A stretch of 64,000 nucleotides of DNA from Pontibacter ramchanderi (GTDB taxonomy: Bacteria; Bacteroidota; Bacteroidia; Cytophagales; Hymenobacteraceae): contig NZ_PJMU01000002.1 in NCBI RefSeq assembly GCF_002846395.1, positions 930,001 to 994,000 on the forward strand, given 5' to 3'. Made by a program: the position numbers and the translations under genes. The first letter of the stretch is position 1, and each line of letters opens with the position of its first letter. The notes beneath the pieces are model-generated. The model searched no databases. It had not been told where the DNA came from and saw only the letters and a list, made by a program, of their open reading frames with translations. Positions 49,646-58,540 of this stretch are shown piece by piece.

Positions 49646-51361
49646 CTACTTCTGCATCCGGATATCCTTGATGCGCAGCTGCAGCGTTACATTTCCCCTG
49701 AACTCGTTTTCCTCTACGGTATAGCATACATCGAATGGGATGCCTTTGGAGATGTGCTTGAAAAAGTCGCCAAAGCCGAAGCCAATGGCGTCGATGTCGT
49801 AGAAGCCGTCCTGCGTCAGGCGCAGCTTCAGATGGCTGTCGCCAACCACACGCACACTGCCCGTGTCGTACACGCACTCCGACACAAACACAGGTTTCAT
49901 GTTGCCCGGCCCGAAAGGCTCCATTTGTTTTATGATCTTATAGAAGTTCGGGGTGATCTGGTTGAGCCTGATCTTGGCATCTACCTCTATCTGCGGAATT
50001 TTCTGGTCTTCGGTAATGGTACGCGCTACCACCTCTTCAAAGCGCTGTCTGAAGGCTGGCACATTCTCCACAGGCAGCGTTAGCCCTGCCGCGTACATGT
50101 GCCCGCCAAACTGGTCGAGCAGATCAGCGCAGCTCTCAATGGCATCATGCACATTGAAGCCGTGCACCGAACGGGCCGAGCCCGACGCCTTGCCATTGGA
50201 TTGTGTGAGGATGATGGTAGGGCGGTAGTAGTGGTCGATGCAGCGGGAAGCCACGATCCCGATCACGCCTTTGTGCCAGTTCTCCTTGTAGAGCACCGTG
50301 GAGTTCGCGTTTCGCAGAAAATCGTCTTCTGCAATCATCTGCAGCGCCTCCTTGGTGATGTTCGAGTCCTTGTCGCGGCGCTCTTTATTAGACTCGTTGA
50401 TGATATCGGCTACCTCAAAGGCTTCTTCCTTGGTCTGCGCCAGCAGCATGCGCACCGAGCGTTTTGCATCGCCCATACGGCCTGCCGCGTTAATGCGGGG
50501 CGCAAAACCGAACACAACACTTGTGATGTCCATCACGCCTGCTATACCTGCCAGCTCGTTCAAGGCTGCCAATCCCGGGCGCAAAGGTCCGGGCCCATTG
50601 ATCAACTCAAGACCGTAGTAAGCCAGTATGCGGTTCTCTCCTGTGATGGGCACAATATCGGCAGCAATGCTTACCACCAGCAGGTCGAGCAGCTTAAACG
50701 CTTCTTCCTGCGGTATACCTTGCTGGAAACAAAAGGCCTGTATCAGCTTAAAGCCAACGCCGCAGCCCGAAAGCTCTTTGTAAGGGTATGGGCAGTCGAT
50801 CTGCTTCGGATCCAGCACAGCCACCGCCTGGGGTATGTCCTCGTCGGGCAGGTGGTGGTCGCAGATGATAAAGTCTATACCCAGCGACTTGGCATAGGCT
50901 ACCTTATCGGCTGACTTGATGCCACAGTCGAGGCTGATGATAAGCGAGAACTCCTGCGCTTTGGCGTAATCTATACCTTGCGTGGACACGCCGTAGCCTT
51001 CCTTATATCTGTCGGGGATGTAATACTCGAGTTGGCCGGGTTGGGTGAGCGGCTCCAGGAAGCTGTACATGAGCGCCACAGAGGTCGTGCCGTCTACATC
51101 GTAGTCGCCGTAAACCAATATCTTCTCGGAGCGGTGCAGCGCCTCGGTCAGCCGGTCGACGGCGCGGTGCATGTCCTTCATCAGGAAAGGATCGTGCAGG
51201 TCGTGCAGGCTGGGGCGGAAGAACGCTTTGGCTTCGTCGAACGTGCAGATAGAGCGTTGGCACAGCACATCGGCCAGCGTGGTGCTGATTCGAAGCGACT
51301 CAGCCAGTTGATTGATCACCTCCGGCGCGACGCTTTTGTTATATACCCACCTTTTCTCCAT
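49646..51361 (-). CDS. recJ: Single-stranded-DNA-specific exonuclease RecJ
   Basis: 571 residues from the ATG at 51361 (MEKRWVYNKSVAPEVINQLA). RecJ degrades single strands 5'-3' in recombination and repair. The DHH-family metal motifs are YGDYDVDGTTS (about 79-89), ISLDCGI, and ICDHHLPDE (about 163-171); the DHHA1 region has SGSARSVHGFNVHDAI and GGHMYAAGLTL. Length is normal. A longer reading to 51430 is rejected because a -7 box (51388-51395) falls within it. Confidence 0.95.
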   Translation of the reverse strand: MEKRWVYNKSVAPEVINQLAESLRISTTLADVLCQRSICTFDEAKAFFRPSLHDLHDPFLMKDMHRAVDRLTEALHRSEKILVYGDYDVDGTTSVALMYSFLEPLTQPGQLEYYIPDRYKEGYGVSTQGIDYAKAQEFSLIISLDCGIKSADKVAYAKSLGIDFIICDHHLPDEDIPQAVAVLDPKQIDCPYPYKELSGCGVGFKLIQAFCFQQGIPQEEAFKLLDLLVVSIAADIVPITGENRILAYYGLELINGPGPLRPGLAALNELAGIAGVMDITSVVFGFAPRINAAGRMGDAKRSVRMLLAQTKEEAFEVADIINESNKERRDKDSNITKEALQMIAEDDFLRNANSTVLYKENWHKGVIGIVASRCIDHYYRPTIILTQSNGKASGSARSVHGFNVHDAIESCADLLDQFGGHMYAAGLTLPVENVPAFRQRFEEVVARTITEDQKIPQIEVDAKIRLNQITPNFYKIIKQMEPFGPGNMKPVFVSECVYDTGSVRVVGDSHLKLRLTQDGFYDIDAIGFGFGDFFKHISKGIPFDVCYTVEENEFRGNVTLQLRIKDIRMQK

Positions 51362-51387
51362 ATGCTGCTTCACAAATAAACCCGAAG

Positions 51388-51395
51388 CAAAGGTA
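51388..51395 (-). promoter_or_regulatory. Candidate -7 box of recJ
   Basis: Minus-strand TACCTTTG, full match to TAnnTTTG, 26 bases before the ATG at 51361; -33 weak. Confidence 0.4.
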
Positions 51396-51488
51396 GTCAA
51401 TTTACTCTGGATTTGGGGCGGCCGTTGCAACTGACACAGTACCTTTGTGCTATTTTTTGTAATTTGCAGCCATACACTTCACCAGATC

Positions 51489-51599
51489 ATGAAACGACTC
51501 AGAGAAATTTACGAGCAGTATAAGAACTACTCCCTCGACCTGATCATGTATGGATTTTTTATTCTCTTCATCCTGATCCTGTTCCTTTTCTTTTCGTAA
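51489..51599 (+). CDS. 36-aa single-span membrane protein
   Basis: MKRLREIYEQYKNYSLDLIM then a very hydrophobic end (GFFILFILILFLFFS). A basic N-terminal amphipathic helix and one membrane helix. A TACCTTTG box lies at 51440-51447 upstream. It lies in the gap between recJ and the next plus-strand gene and is too short for most callers. No family recognised. Confidence 0.5.
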   Translation: MKRLREIYEQYKNYSLDLIMYGFFILFILILFLFFS

Positions 51600-51643
51600 T
51601 ACCTATACCTAAGGCCTATACCTTTCACAAAACGTTCCATGGC

Positions 51644-52255
51644 ATGAATCGCAGACTCTGGCTCATCGTGATAGTCACCTGTGTGCTGGCCGTTCTGCTG
51701 ACCAATCTTCCGTTTCTGCCAGGCCCAGCTATGCTATACCTCCCTGCTCAGCTATACTTTTCGCTAGGTATGCTTATCGGGTTATTGGGTTTTCTACTTA
51801 TACCTGTTGGACTGATCTGGACGGTGTGGGCTTTCGTCAAATTCCCTGGACCACGTTTGTCCAAGGCATTTGCTATTTTGTGTTGGGCCTTGCCTGCCAC
51901 GATGCTGGCATCTACCATTTGGCTCGCTAACCAAACACGCGATATAAGCCGCAACCTGGCGATTTCAAACGCTTCTACCCTGATTGAAGATATAGAAAAC
52001 CAATTTCACGAACAGGGCGCCTACCCCGAACAACTTATGACGGCGCAACCCTCCTCCCGGGTGATCGGCATCCCGGCTTATCACTACCGCAAAACCGACA
52101 AGGCCTATACCCTATCCTTCAACCAGAACGTGATTTTGGGCTTTAACTACGAAGTGGTGGTATATGACCCGTTAGGGGCACACAAGACTGAAGGGGAACT
52201 GACTACCCTGTACGATACGGGGCGTGCTAACTGGAAGTATTACATTTACGACTGA
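51644..52255 (+). CDS. Hypothetical protein with three membrane segments
   Basis: 203 residues. Membrane helices lie at about 4-24, 38-66 and 76-94, followed by a soluble domain (about 105-203) with the phrase LIEDIENQFHEQGAYPEQLM. That phrase resembles the start of pilin-like or DUF-type domains that follow an anchor. No motif I can assign. It contains one exact AGGTATAG word (51734-51741). Its end converges with the TPR gene. Confidence 0.65.
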   Translation: MNRRLWLIVIVTCVLAVLLTNLPFLPGPAMLYLPAQLYFSLGMLIGLLGFLLIPVGLIWTVWAFVKFPGPRLSKAFAILCWALPATMLASTIWLANQTRDISRNLAISNASTLIEDIENQFHEQGAYPEQLMTAQPSSRVIGIPAYHYRKTDKAYTLSFNQNVILGFNYEVVVYDPLGAHKTEGELTTLYDTGRANWKYYIYD

Positions 52256-52267
52256 GGTCTATACCTG

Positions 52268-54103
52268 CTAATTAACCACAGGCGCGTCGCCGCGCAGCTT
52301 CCGGAAGCGCTTGCGGGCCTCGGCCACATAAATGCTGCCCTGGTGCTTCACCAGAAACTCGTTGTATAGCTCCTGCGCCTTTTGCGTGTCTTTCAGGTTC
52401 TCTTCATAGATATAGGCCATCTTATAGAGGGCATCGTCACTCAGGATGTCGGCGGGCGCACTTACTACCTTCTCCAGACTCATAATGGCTTTATCAAACT
52501 CGCCAGCACGCTCGTATATGCTGGCTTTCAGAAAGTGAATCTCGTCGGTAAGGCTGTGGCCCGGGAATTTCTGCAGCATGCCATCCAGCCTGTTTTGCGC
52601 CTCGCCTAGCTTGTTCTGGAAAATGAGCAGCTCAATGGCTGCAAACTCTTCCATGGCTACAGTAGAGGTATCCAAACCGGTATTGTCCGTGATCAATAAG
52701 CTCAGGTCCATGGCGTCGTTGGCGATCTCCCGGCTGGTGGCCAGTTTCAGGATGTCGAGGTGAGCCTGCGCCAGTTCGAAGTCGCCTTTGTAGTAGTTGA
52801 GGCGGGCATTGCGCAGCTTGGCCTCGTGCCCGATCGGCGTCTCCTTATGCGACTTCTCTACCTGCGAGTACAACAAAGTCGACTCCCAGGGTTCTCCTTT
52901 CAGCAAATAGATATCGCCCAGCGTGAGTTTGCTTTCCGCCACAAAGTCAGGCTTGGCACGCGGCATGGCAATGGCTTCCTGCAACAGGGCAATGGCTTTT
53001 TCTTTTTCGTCCAGGTGAAACGCATACAGATTAGCCATATGCTGGAGCACCTCCACTGTCTGCACATTCCGGCCCACTTCATTCAGCAGCGCTTCATAGT
53101 CGGTTATCAGTGTCCTGATCTTATCCAGGTTAACCGGGAAGGTGTTCTCTACCTGCTCTTCGCGGGCGTTTATCAGTCGCTGCCGGGCTATGAGGTAATA
53201 AGGCCCGTCAGGATATTCCTTGATGATGTACTCGTAAGCTTCGATGGCGCCCTGGTAGTCTTGGTTGCGGGCACTGATGGCGCCCAGCTCCATCACGCGG
53301 GTACCGCCGCTGCGGGTGCGCTTATCTACCGACCGGGCCTGCAGCAGGGCACTGTAAAAGTCGCGCCGCTGGATGTAGAGCCAGATCAGGAGCTCGTTGT
53401 ATGCCAGCAGGTCGGGGTGCTGCTGCACACGGGAGATCAGCTCCTTCTCCAACACCTCAAAGGTCTTTTCGTCCTGCATGCTGTTCTGCAGCATGTTCTG
53501 CACATAAATCAGTTCGCTCTCGTTTTCCTGCAGCAGGTTGAGTGCCTCGCCTATCAGGGGCTCATGCTTCTGCCGGAAGGTATAGAGTGAGATGAGCGAG
53601 CGGTTATGCTCATAAGGGTTCTTGCTGAGTTCACGGCCGCGCAGGTAGGCTTTCTCGGCGTAGTCAAACAGCTCGTGCTGCACGAACACACTGGCCGCCA
53701 CGATCACCTCCTCCGGCTTGAGTTGCGCAATTAGCTTATCAAAATGCTTTTCTGCAGCTGCTTTATCGCCGGCTGCCTGGTATACAATGCCTAGATCGAT
53801 GTTGTAGCTCACCTGCCCCGGGTAGCGCTTGATGGTGCGCTTCACCAGCTTTTCGGCCTCTTTGTGGTTGTTTTGGGCCAGCAGGGTTTTCAGGTAGTCC
53901 GGATACACAACGGAGAAGAGGCGCTGGTCGTCGATCAGTTTGCTGTAGATGCTTTCCGCTTTCTGGTACTCGCCCTTGCTGAGGTACTCGCGTGCCAGCG
54001 CCAGTTCCTGGTTTTGCGCCATAGCAAAAGGCCCGGCCAGCAAGATCAGCAGCAGCACAACAAGCAATCTCGACAAATAGGTATGGACAGGTATAGACAT
54101 CAT
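52268..54103 (-). CDS. Exported TPR-repeat protein
   Basis: 611 residues with a signal peptide (about 10-30, LLVVLLLILLAGPFAMAQ) and then helical repeats along the whole length. Examples are LAREYLSKGEYQKAESIYSK near the start, AIEAYEYIIKEYPDGPYYLI in the middle and TQKAQELYNEFLVKHQGS near the end. TPR arrays hold partner proteins; in Bacteroidota similar exported TPR proteins sit with envelope assembly systems. A terminator separates it from the PpiD-like gene upstream. Confidence 0.88.
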   Translation of the reverse strand: MMSIPVHTYLSRLLVVLLLILLAGPFAMAQNQELALAREYLSKGEYQKAESIYSKLIDDQRLFSVVYPDYLKTLLAQNNHKEAEKLVKRTIKRYPGQVSYNIDLGIVYQAAGDKAAAEKHFDKLIAQLKPEEVIVAASVFVQHELFDYAEKAYLRGRELSKNPYEHNRSLISLYTFRQKHEPLIGEALNLLQENESELIYVQNMLQNSMQDEKTFEVLEKELISRVQQHPDLLAYNELLIWLYIQRRDFYSALLQARSVDKRTRSGGTRVMELGAISARNQDYQGAIEAYEYIIKEYPDGPYYLIARQRLINAREEQVENTFPVNLDKIRTLITDYEALLNEVGRNVQTVEVLQHMANLYAFHLDEKEKAIALLQEAIAMPRAKPDFVAESKLTLGDIYLLKGEPWESTLLYSQVEKSHKETPIGHEAKLRNARLNYYKGDFELAQAHLDILKLATSREIANDAMDLSLLITDNTGLDTSTVAMEEFAAIELLIFQNKLGEAQNRLDGMLQKFPGHSLTDEIHFLKASIYERAGEFDKAIMSLEKVVSAPADILSDDALYKMAYIYEENLKDTQKAQELYNEFLVKHQGSIYVAEARKRFRKLRGDAPVVN

Positions 54104-54190
54104 CTATTACAACGTGTGTGCAGACTTTTTGATATGGGATGCGCTCCCGAAAATGAAGATAACCAATAATTTCGGTTTGGCCATAAACAA

Positions 54191-54222
54191 CAAAGGGCCG
54201 CTCCGATGGGAGCAGCCCTTTG
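54191..54222 (-). terminator. Terminator of the coaX-lptC-ppiD run
   Basis: 14-bp stem with one mismatch (54191-54204 with 54209-54222), loop of four; 21 bases beyond the PpiD-like stop. Confidence 0.78.
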
Positions 54223-54243
54223 CTTATACCTATTGTGCGGTTC

Positions 54244-56349
54244 TTAGAAGAATCTTACACGGTTGTCTTTGATATCGGCTTTCTCTTTAATGGCTTCAAA
54301 GGCATTGGTCTCTACGCGCGATGTACGCGTGTTTACCAGCTGCGCCTTTACACCAGTAAGATCCTGCGCCTCCGGTGCCTTGGTCAGGTTAACCAGTTCC
54401 GCTATCACCACACCACCTTGTCCCTCGATAGGGGCGGTACGGCTGCCCTGCTTTAGACCAAATGCTTTGCCAATGGCCACGGGCTCCAGGCCAAGGCCAG
54501 GTATAGCACCCGAAGCAAGTGATACTTCTTCAGCCTCTCTCACAATCGCATCCGGACCGTAGTTAGCCGCGATCTGATCCAGTGAACCTGTTGCACCTTT
54601 CAGCTTTTCGATGATCTGCTGCGCCTTTACCTCGTTGCGAACGGCAGCTGTCAGCTCTTCTTTCACATCTTCGATCTTCGCATAGCCTTTCTCGCGCTTG
54701 CCGGTCAGCGTGGCGATCACGTACTGGTCATTGATCTCGAACACAGGCGATACATCTCCTACTGACGTGTCTTTGGAGTAAGCCCAGCGTACCAGTTCAC
54801 GAGCGTTGCTCAGATTACCTACCAGCACGTTGTTTTTGCCTACGTTGGCTGCTTCCTCAACAGAAAGTGCTTCGTTTTTCTTTACGTTCTCTCTGAACTC
54901 CTGCGTTGAGCCGCTTGTACCAGCCAGTTCGTCAGCCATGGCGTAAGCCTGGTCGCGGGTAGCATCGCTGGCATCAAGTGAGCGCTGCACGGCGGCCACT
55001 TTGTACGTACGCTTCGATTTAGGAGCCGTTATTTTGATGATGTGGTAGCCATACTCCGTTTCAACAGGAGCTGGCAACAGGCCTTCGGAAGTAGCGCCGA
55101 AAACAGCCTTCTCAAAAGCTGGCACCATGCGGCCTTCCGTGAAGTAACCCAGGTCACCACCTACAGAGGCAGTACCGTCAGAACCATGCTGCGCTGCCAT
55201 TGCCGCGAAGTCAGCACCGTTTTTGATCTGCGCCTGAATGTCCTTTGCTTTGGCAAGGGCTGCTTGCTTCGCCTCCGGCGTGTCGTTCTCTGGCTTGATC
55301 AGGATGTGGCTTGCACGGGCTGTGTTCACGCTACCGTCTCTGATGTCTACAATCTTGTACAGGGCGTATGTATCGCCTTGGTTGTATGGGCCGTATACCT
55401 TGCCTTCTTCCAGCGGCGCGATGGCGTGCAGTTGCTCAGGCAGCTCTGCTGTGTGCAGGTAGGTACCGTCGTATGGCAGGTCGGAGTGCGTGTTCACGAA
55501 AGCCGAGTCGTTGGTCGATGCCGCAAACTGCTCGGTCAGGTCTTTCAGCTCTTCCTGGAAGTAGTTCATATCGTCGGTAGAGGCAGCAACTGGAATGGTC
55601 ACATACTCCAGCGTACGGCCGTCTTCTACTTTGTAAAGCTCTTTGTTGCGGTTATAGTAGTCTTTCAGCTGCGCGTCTGTTACGCTCACAGCTGAGTCAG
55701 CGATCGAGAAGTACGGGATGTACAGCACTTTCATGCTGGCGATCGTGTTCTGCGCCTCGAAGTGCTTCTTCGCTTCAGCTGTTGTTACGTACTCCGACTT
55801 GGTCAGCAGGTTGCTATACTTGGTCTGGATACGGTCGTTGAGGATGCTCTGCTCAAAGTTCACCCACATTGGGCGGCCGCCTGTCTGGTCGAGGTTTTGC
55901 AGGTACTGCACTACCTGGTTACGGTCAAACTCACCTGTCTGTGGGTTAGTGAACGCCTGTCTAACCGATGGGTGGATGTTGTTACCCTGCACCATGTCGG
56001 CCAGTTCTTCTTCTGACACCTGTATGCCCAGGCGGTCGTACTCTTTCTGCAAGGCAATCTGGAAGATTAGCTGGTTCCAGGCCTGTTCACGCATCATGGC
56101 CATCTCGCTTTCGGTGGCAGCACGCTGTACCTGACCTTCGTACTGGGCTTTGATCTGCTGGAACACCATATCGAAGCGCTGGTAGTCAATTTCCTCACCG
56201 GCTATTTCGCCTACGGTTGTCGCATCGTTGCCCAAAAGTCTGGAGTTTGGCCCTAATAGGTCGCCGCCTACTACAAACACGCCAAGCCCAATGGCGATAG
56301 CGCCAACAGCCCAACCCGACTTTTCTCTAATCTTGTTAATTAATGCCAT
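54244..56349 (-). CDS. PpiD/SurA-like periplasmic chaperone, peptidyl-prolyl isomerase
   Basis: 701 residues. A membrane anchor near the N-terminus (about 13-31) is followed by a SurA-N/PpiD chaperone region (about 40-270), then a parvulin PpiC domain (about 340-440, with ASHILIKPENDTPEAKQAAL and GGDLGYFTEGRMVPAFEKAV), and a second, degenerate parvulin-like half. PpiD-type proteins are anchored beside the Sec channel and help fold outer-membrane proteins. It is 74 bases downstream of the gldE-like gene in an envelope-biogenesis run. Confidence 0.9.
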   Translation of the reverse strand: MALINKIREKSGWAVGAIAIGLGVFVVGGDLLGPNSRLLGNDATTVGEIAGEEIDYQRFDMVFQQIKAQYEGQVQRAATESEMAMMREQAWNQLIFQIALQKEYDRLGIQVSEEELADMVQGNNIHPSVRQAFTNPQTGEFDRNQVVQYLQNLDQTGGRPMWVNFEQSILNDRIQTKYSNLLTKSEYVTTAEAKKHFEAQNTIASMKVLYIPYFSIADSAVSVTDAQLKDYYNRNKELYKVEDGRTLEYVTIPVAASTDDMNYFQEELKDLTEQFAASTNDSAFVNTHSDLPYDGTYLHTAELPEQLHAIAPLEEGKVYGPYNQGDTYALYKIVDIRDGSVNTARASHILIKPENDTPEAKQAALAKAKDIQAQIKNGADFAAMAAQHGSDGTASVGGDLGYFTEGRMVPAFEKAVFGATSEGLLPAPVETEYGYHIIKITAPKSKRTYKVAAVQRSLDASDATRDQAYAMADELAGTSGSTQEFRENVKKNEALSVEEAANVGKNNVLVGNLSNARELVRWAYSKDTSVGDVSPVFEINDQYVIATLTGKREKGYAKIEDVKEELTAAVRNEVKAQQIIEKLKGATGSLDQIAANYGPDAIVREAEEVSLASGAIPGLGLEPVAIGKAFGLKQGSRTAPIEGQGGVVIAELVNLTKAPEAQDLTGVKAQLVNTRTSRVETNAFEAIKEKADIKDNRVRFF

Positions 56350-56423
56350 GTGTTATACGAATGATAAAGGATGTGCAAAATAAGGGTAATCGTGCAAAAA
56401 TTCAAAATTTTGTGCGCATCTGT

Positions 56424-57722
56424 TTAAAATACGCCATCTGCCTGTAAGTCTGGGTCTTTGAACAGCTTCACCGCATTGATGCGGTTGTCGTCCATCGACA
56501 GGATCGTGATCGTGAAAGGCCGCAGCTCTACCACATCGCCCGCCTTGGGTATCTCGCCCAGCACCGAAAAGATCAGTCCGCCCAGTGTTTCGTAATCCCC
56601 TTCGGGCAGGTGGAGTTCGTATTTGTCGTTGAGGTAGTCGATCTCGTGGCGGGCGCTCAGCAGGTATAGGTGTTTGGCCGGGAACACCTGCTCCAGTAGC
56701 GCTTCATAGTCGTACTCGTCCTGAATCTCGCCCACGATCTCCTCAATTACGTCCTCCACGGTCACTATACCCGACGTGCCGCCAAACTCGTCGACCACCA
56801 CGGCCACGGTGCGATGTTCGGTACCGAAGCGCAGAAACAGTTCGCTGGCCAGCATGCTCTCCGGCACCAGGCTCACCGGCGACAGGATTTCGCGGATCTG
56901 GCGTGGCTGCTGGAACATGGCCAGCTGGTGGCAATACCCGATGATGTTGTCAATCGAGTTCTCGTACACCAGTATCTTGGAGTGCCCTGTTTTGATAAAG
57001 GTATCGCGCAGCAGTTCTACAGACTCGTTTACCTCCACTGCTTCCACCTCTGTGCGGGGCACCATGCATTCTTTCACGCGCACCTTCTTAAACTCCAGCG
57101 CATTGTGAAATATTTCCTGATCTACTTCCGGCGCTCCCTCCTCTACCGGGTGGTATAGCCTGTTCTTGATGTAGGCGTTCAGATCCGTTACCCCAAACAC
57201 CGGGTGCTCATCTGAGAATTCTATCTTGAGAACCCGCTCGGCAATCCATTTGCTCAGCTTCATCAGCAGAATGACAACAGGGTACAGTGCATAGTAAAGC
57301 ACCAGCATAGGTATAGCCAGCACATCGAGCATGCGGTTGGGGTTGATAGCAAAGAGACTGCGGGGCAGAAACTCGGCGGTGAGCAGCACAATAACCGAGG
57401 CGAGCAGGATCTGCAGCACCAGTATGAGCGGCGCCAGTTGCAGGGAGACCGGCAAAAACGCCTGCAGCAAGGTATAGAGGATACCCGCTATCACAAAGCC
57501 ATACAAGACCAAGGAAATAACATAGCCGATCAGGGCGGTGCCCATCAGTTGGGCAGGATGGCGCAGCAGGTGGGTAAGGATGCGGCCCGAGAGCACGTTG
57601 TTTTTCTCGTCAAGCTCTATCTGCAGTTTATTCGCGGCCAGAAAGGCTATCTCTATACCTGAGAAAAAGGCACAGGCCAGCAACGCAATAAACAACAACA
57701 GTATCTGGTCGGGGTCTATCAT
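56424..57722 (-). CDS. CNNM/CBS transporter-associated protein (hemolysin C/CorC family, GldE-like)
   Basis: 432 residues: CNNM (DUF21) membrane domain with four segments (about 5-190), two CBS domains (about 210-330, with MVPRTEVEAVEV and FGGTSGIVTVEDVIEEIVGEI), and a CorC_HlyC domain at the end (about 345-425). This is the layout of magnesium/cobalt efflux CorC proteins and of GldE of gliding bacteria. GldE in Flavobacterium is tied to gliding and type IX secretion; whether this copy is GldE or a plain metal transporter relative cannot be settled here. Confidence 0.9.
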   Translation of the reverse strand: MIDPDQILLLFIALLACAFFSGIEIAFLAANKLQIELDEKNNVLSGRILTHLLRHPAQLMGTALIGYVISLVLYGFVIAGILYTLLQAFLPVSLQLAPLILVLQILLASVIVLLTAEFLPRSLFAINPNRMLDVLAIPMLVLYYALYPVVILLMKLSKWIAERVLKIEFSDEHPVFGVTDLNAYIKNRLYHPVEEGAPEVDQEIFHNALEFKKVRVKECMVPRTEVEAVEVNESVELLRDTFIKTGHSKILVYENSIDNIIGYCHQLAMFQQPRQIREILSPVSLVPESMLASELFLRFGTEHRTVAVVVDEFGGTSGIVTVEDVIEEIVGEIQDEYDYEALLEQVFPAKHLYLLSARHEIDYLNDKYELHLPEGDYETLGGLIFSVLGEIPKAGDVVELRPFTITILSMDDNRINAVKLFKDPDLQADGVF

Positions 57723-57735
57723 GAGATGGTACAGC

Positions 57736-57909
57736 CTACTCGGTCTGTTTCTTCTTGCGGTAATGGTACACGATGTACAGCATAAAGCCGATCATGTAAA
57801 TCCAGTAATTGCCTGCAATATCAGATTCCTGAATGCTTCTGTGCACGCCAATTACCATGGCTACAAAAGCCAGCGACAGTAAAATGCTATTAACCAGTTT
57901 TGGGTTCAT
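57736..57909 (-). CDS. 57-aa two-helix membrane protein between lptC and gldE-like
   Basis: MNPKLVNSILLSLAFVAMVI opens the protein; a second helix is WIYMIGFMLYIVYHY, followed by a basic tail RKKKQTE. The ATG shares its A with the last base of the lptC TAA (TAATG), so it is translated right behind lptC; 13 bases separate it from the gldE-like start. The tight coupling argues that it is a real gene and acts in the envelope. No family recognised. Confidence 0.75.
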   Translation of the reverse strand: MNPKLVNSILLSLAFVAMVIGVHRSIQESDIAGNYWIYMIGFMLYIVYHYRKKKQTE

Positions 57910-58445
57910 TATTCTTTCAGGCTGAAAACGCCTGTTACTTTTTTGATTCTGTAATTACTAAAGTCCTGGTTCGCCTCCAGCCCGTGCCCCATCAGAATCT
58001 CCTCAGGGGTGGTTATCTTCACGAACTTGTCGGTATAGATCTGGGCTTTGGCTTTGTTCCAGTACAGCTCCTCTGTCTCGAGTTTCTCCTGCTTCTGCAG
58101 GTTGTGCACGATCACGTTGCCGCGCACCAGGTATAGGTCCTTGTTGCGTTCCTGTTTGCCGTAGTTGGCCCGCAGCGTCGACGTCACCACGTCTCCTTCT
58201 TCCAGAAATTCCATATCAATGCCGTCCGGAAAAACCACATCGCCGTTTTCATAGTCCTCCTGCATGGGCGTCTGCAGCCTGATCAGCACTTTGGCCGAGT
58301 CGCTGTAAAGGGTCAGCACGTTGGCTGTTTCCCGAAACGGCCCTTCATATTTTTTCTCCTGGTCCGGGTCTTTCAGGTCTGTTCCGCAACTCGCTGCCAC
58401 CAGGGCAAGCAAGGCGATCAGCACTGAAAAAGTAGATCTCGGCAT
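57909..58445 (-). CDS. lptC: LPS export periplasmic protein LptC (lipoprotein form)
   Basis: 178 residues. Instead of a membrane helix it has a lipoprotein signal ending LALVAASC (Cys about 20), then a beta-strand LptC fold with VLTLYSDSAKVLIRLQTP and the late KITTPEEILMGHGLEANQDF. LptC passes lipopolysaccharide from LptB2FG to the periplasmic bridge. A lipoprotein LptC is usual in Bacteroidota. It is the first gene after a weak terminator and leads the 57-aa, gldE-like and ppiD-like genes. Confidence 0.88.
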   Translation of the reverse strand: MPRSTFSVLIALLALVAASCGTDLKDPDQEKKYEGPFRETANVLTLYSDSAKVLIRLQTPMQEDYENGDVVFPDGIDMEFLEEGDVVTSTLRANYGKQERNKDLYLVRGNVIVHNLQKQEKLETEELYWNKAKAQIYTDKFVKITTPEEILMGHGLEANQDFSNYRIKKVTGVFSLKE

Positions 58446-58481
58446 GCTCTATAATCTTATCGAAAGTGAAGTTACTAAAAA

Positions 58482-58509
58482 TTAAAAAAGACCGTCGTCA
58501 GAACGGCCT
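58482..58509 (-). terminator. Weak terminator between the barrel gene and lptC
   Basis: 7-bp stem with one G-U pair (58489-58495 with 58503-58509) followed on the minus strand by six T. It suggests that lptC is partly uncoupled from coaX and the barrel gene. Confidence 0.65.
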
Positions 58510-58540
58510 GTTTTAATAATGCTTTTAAGGTCGGAATAGT

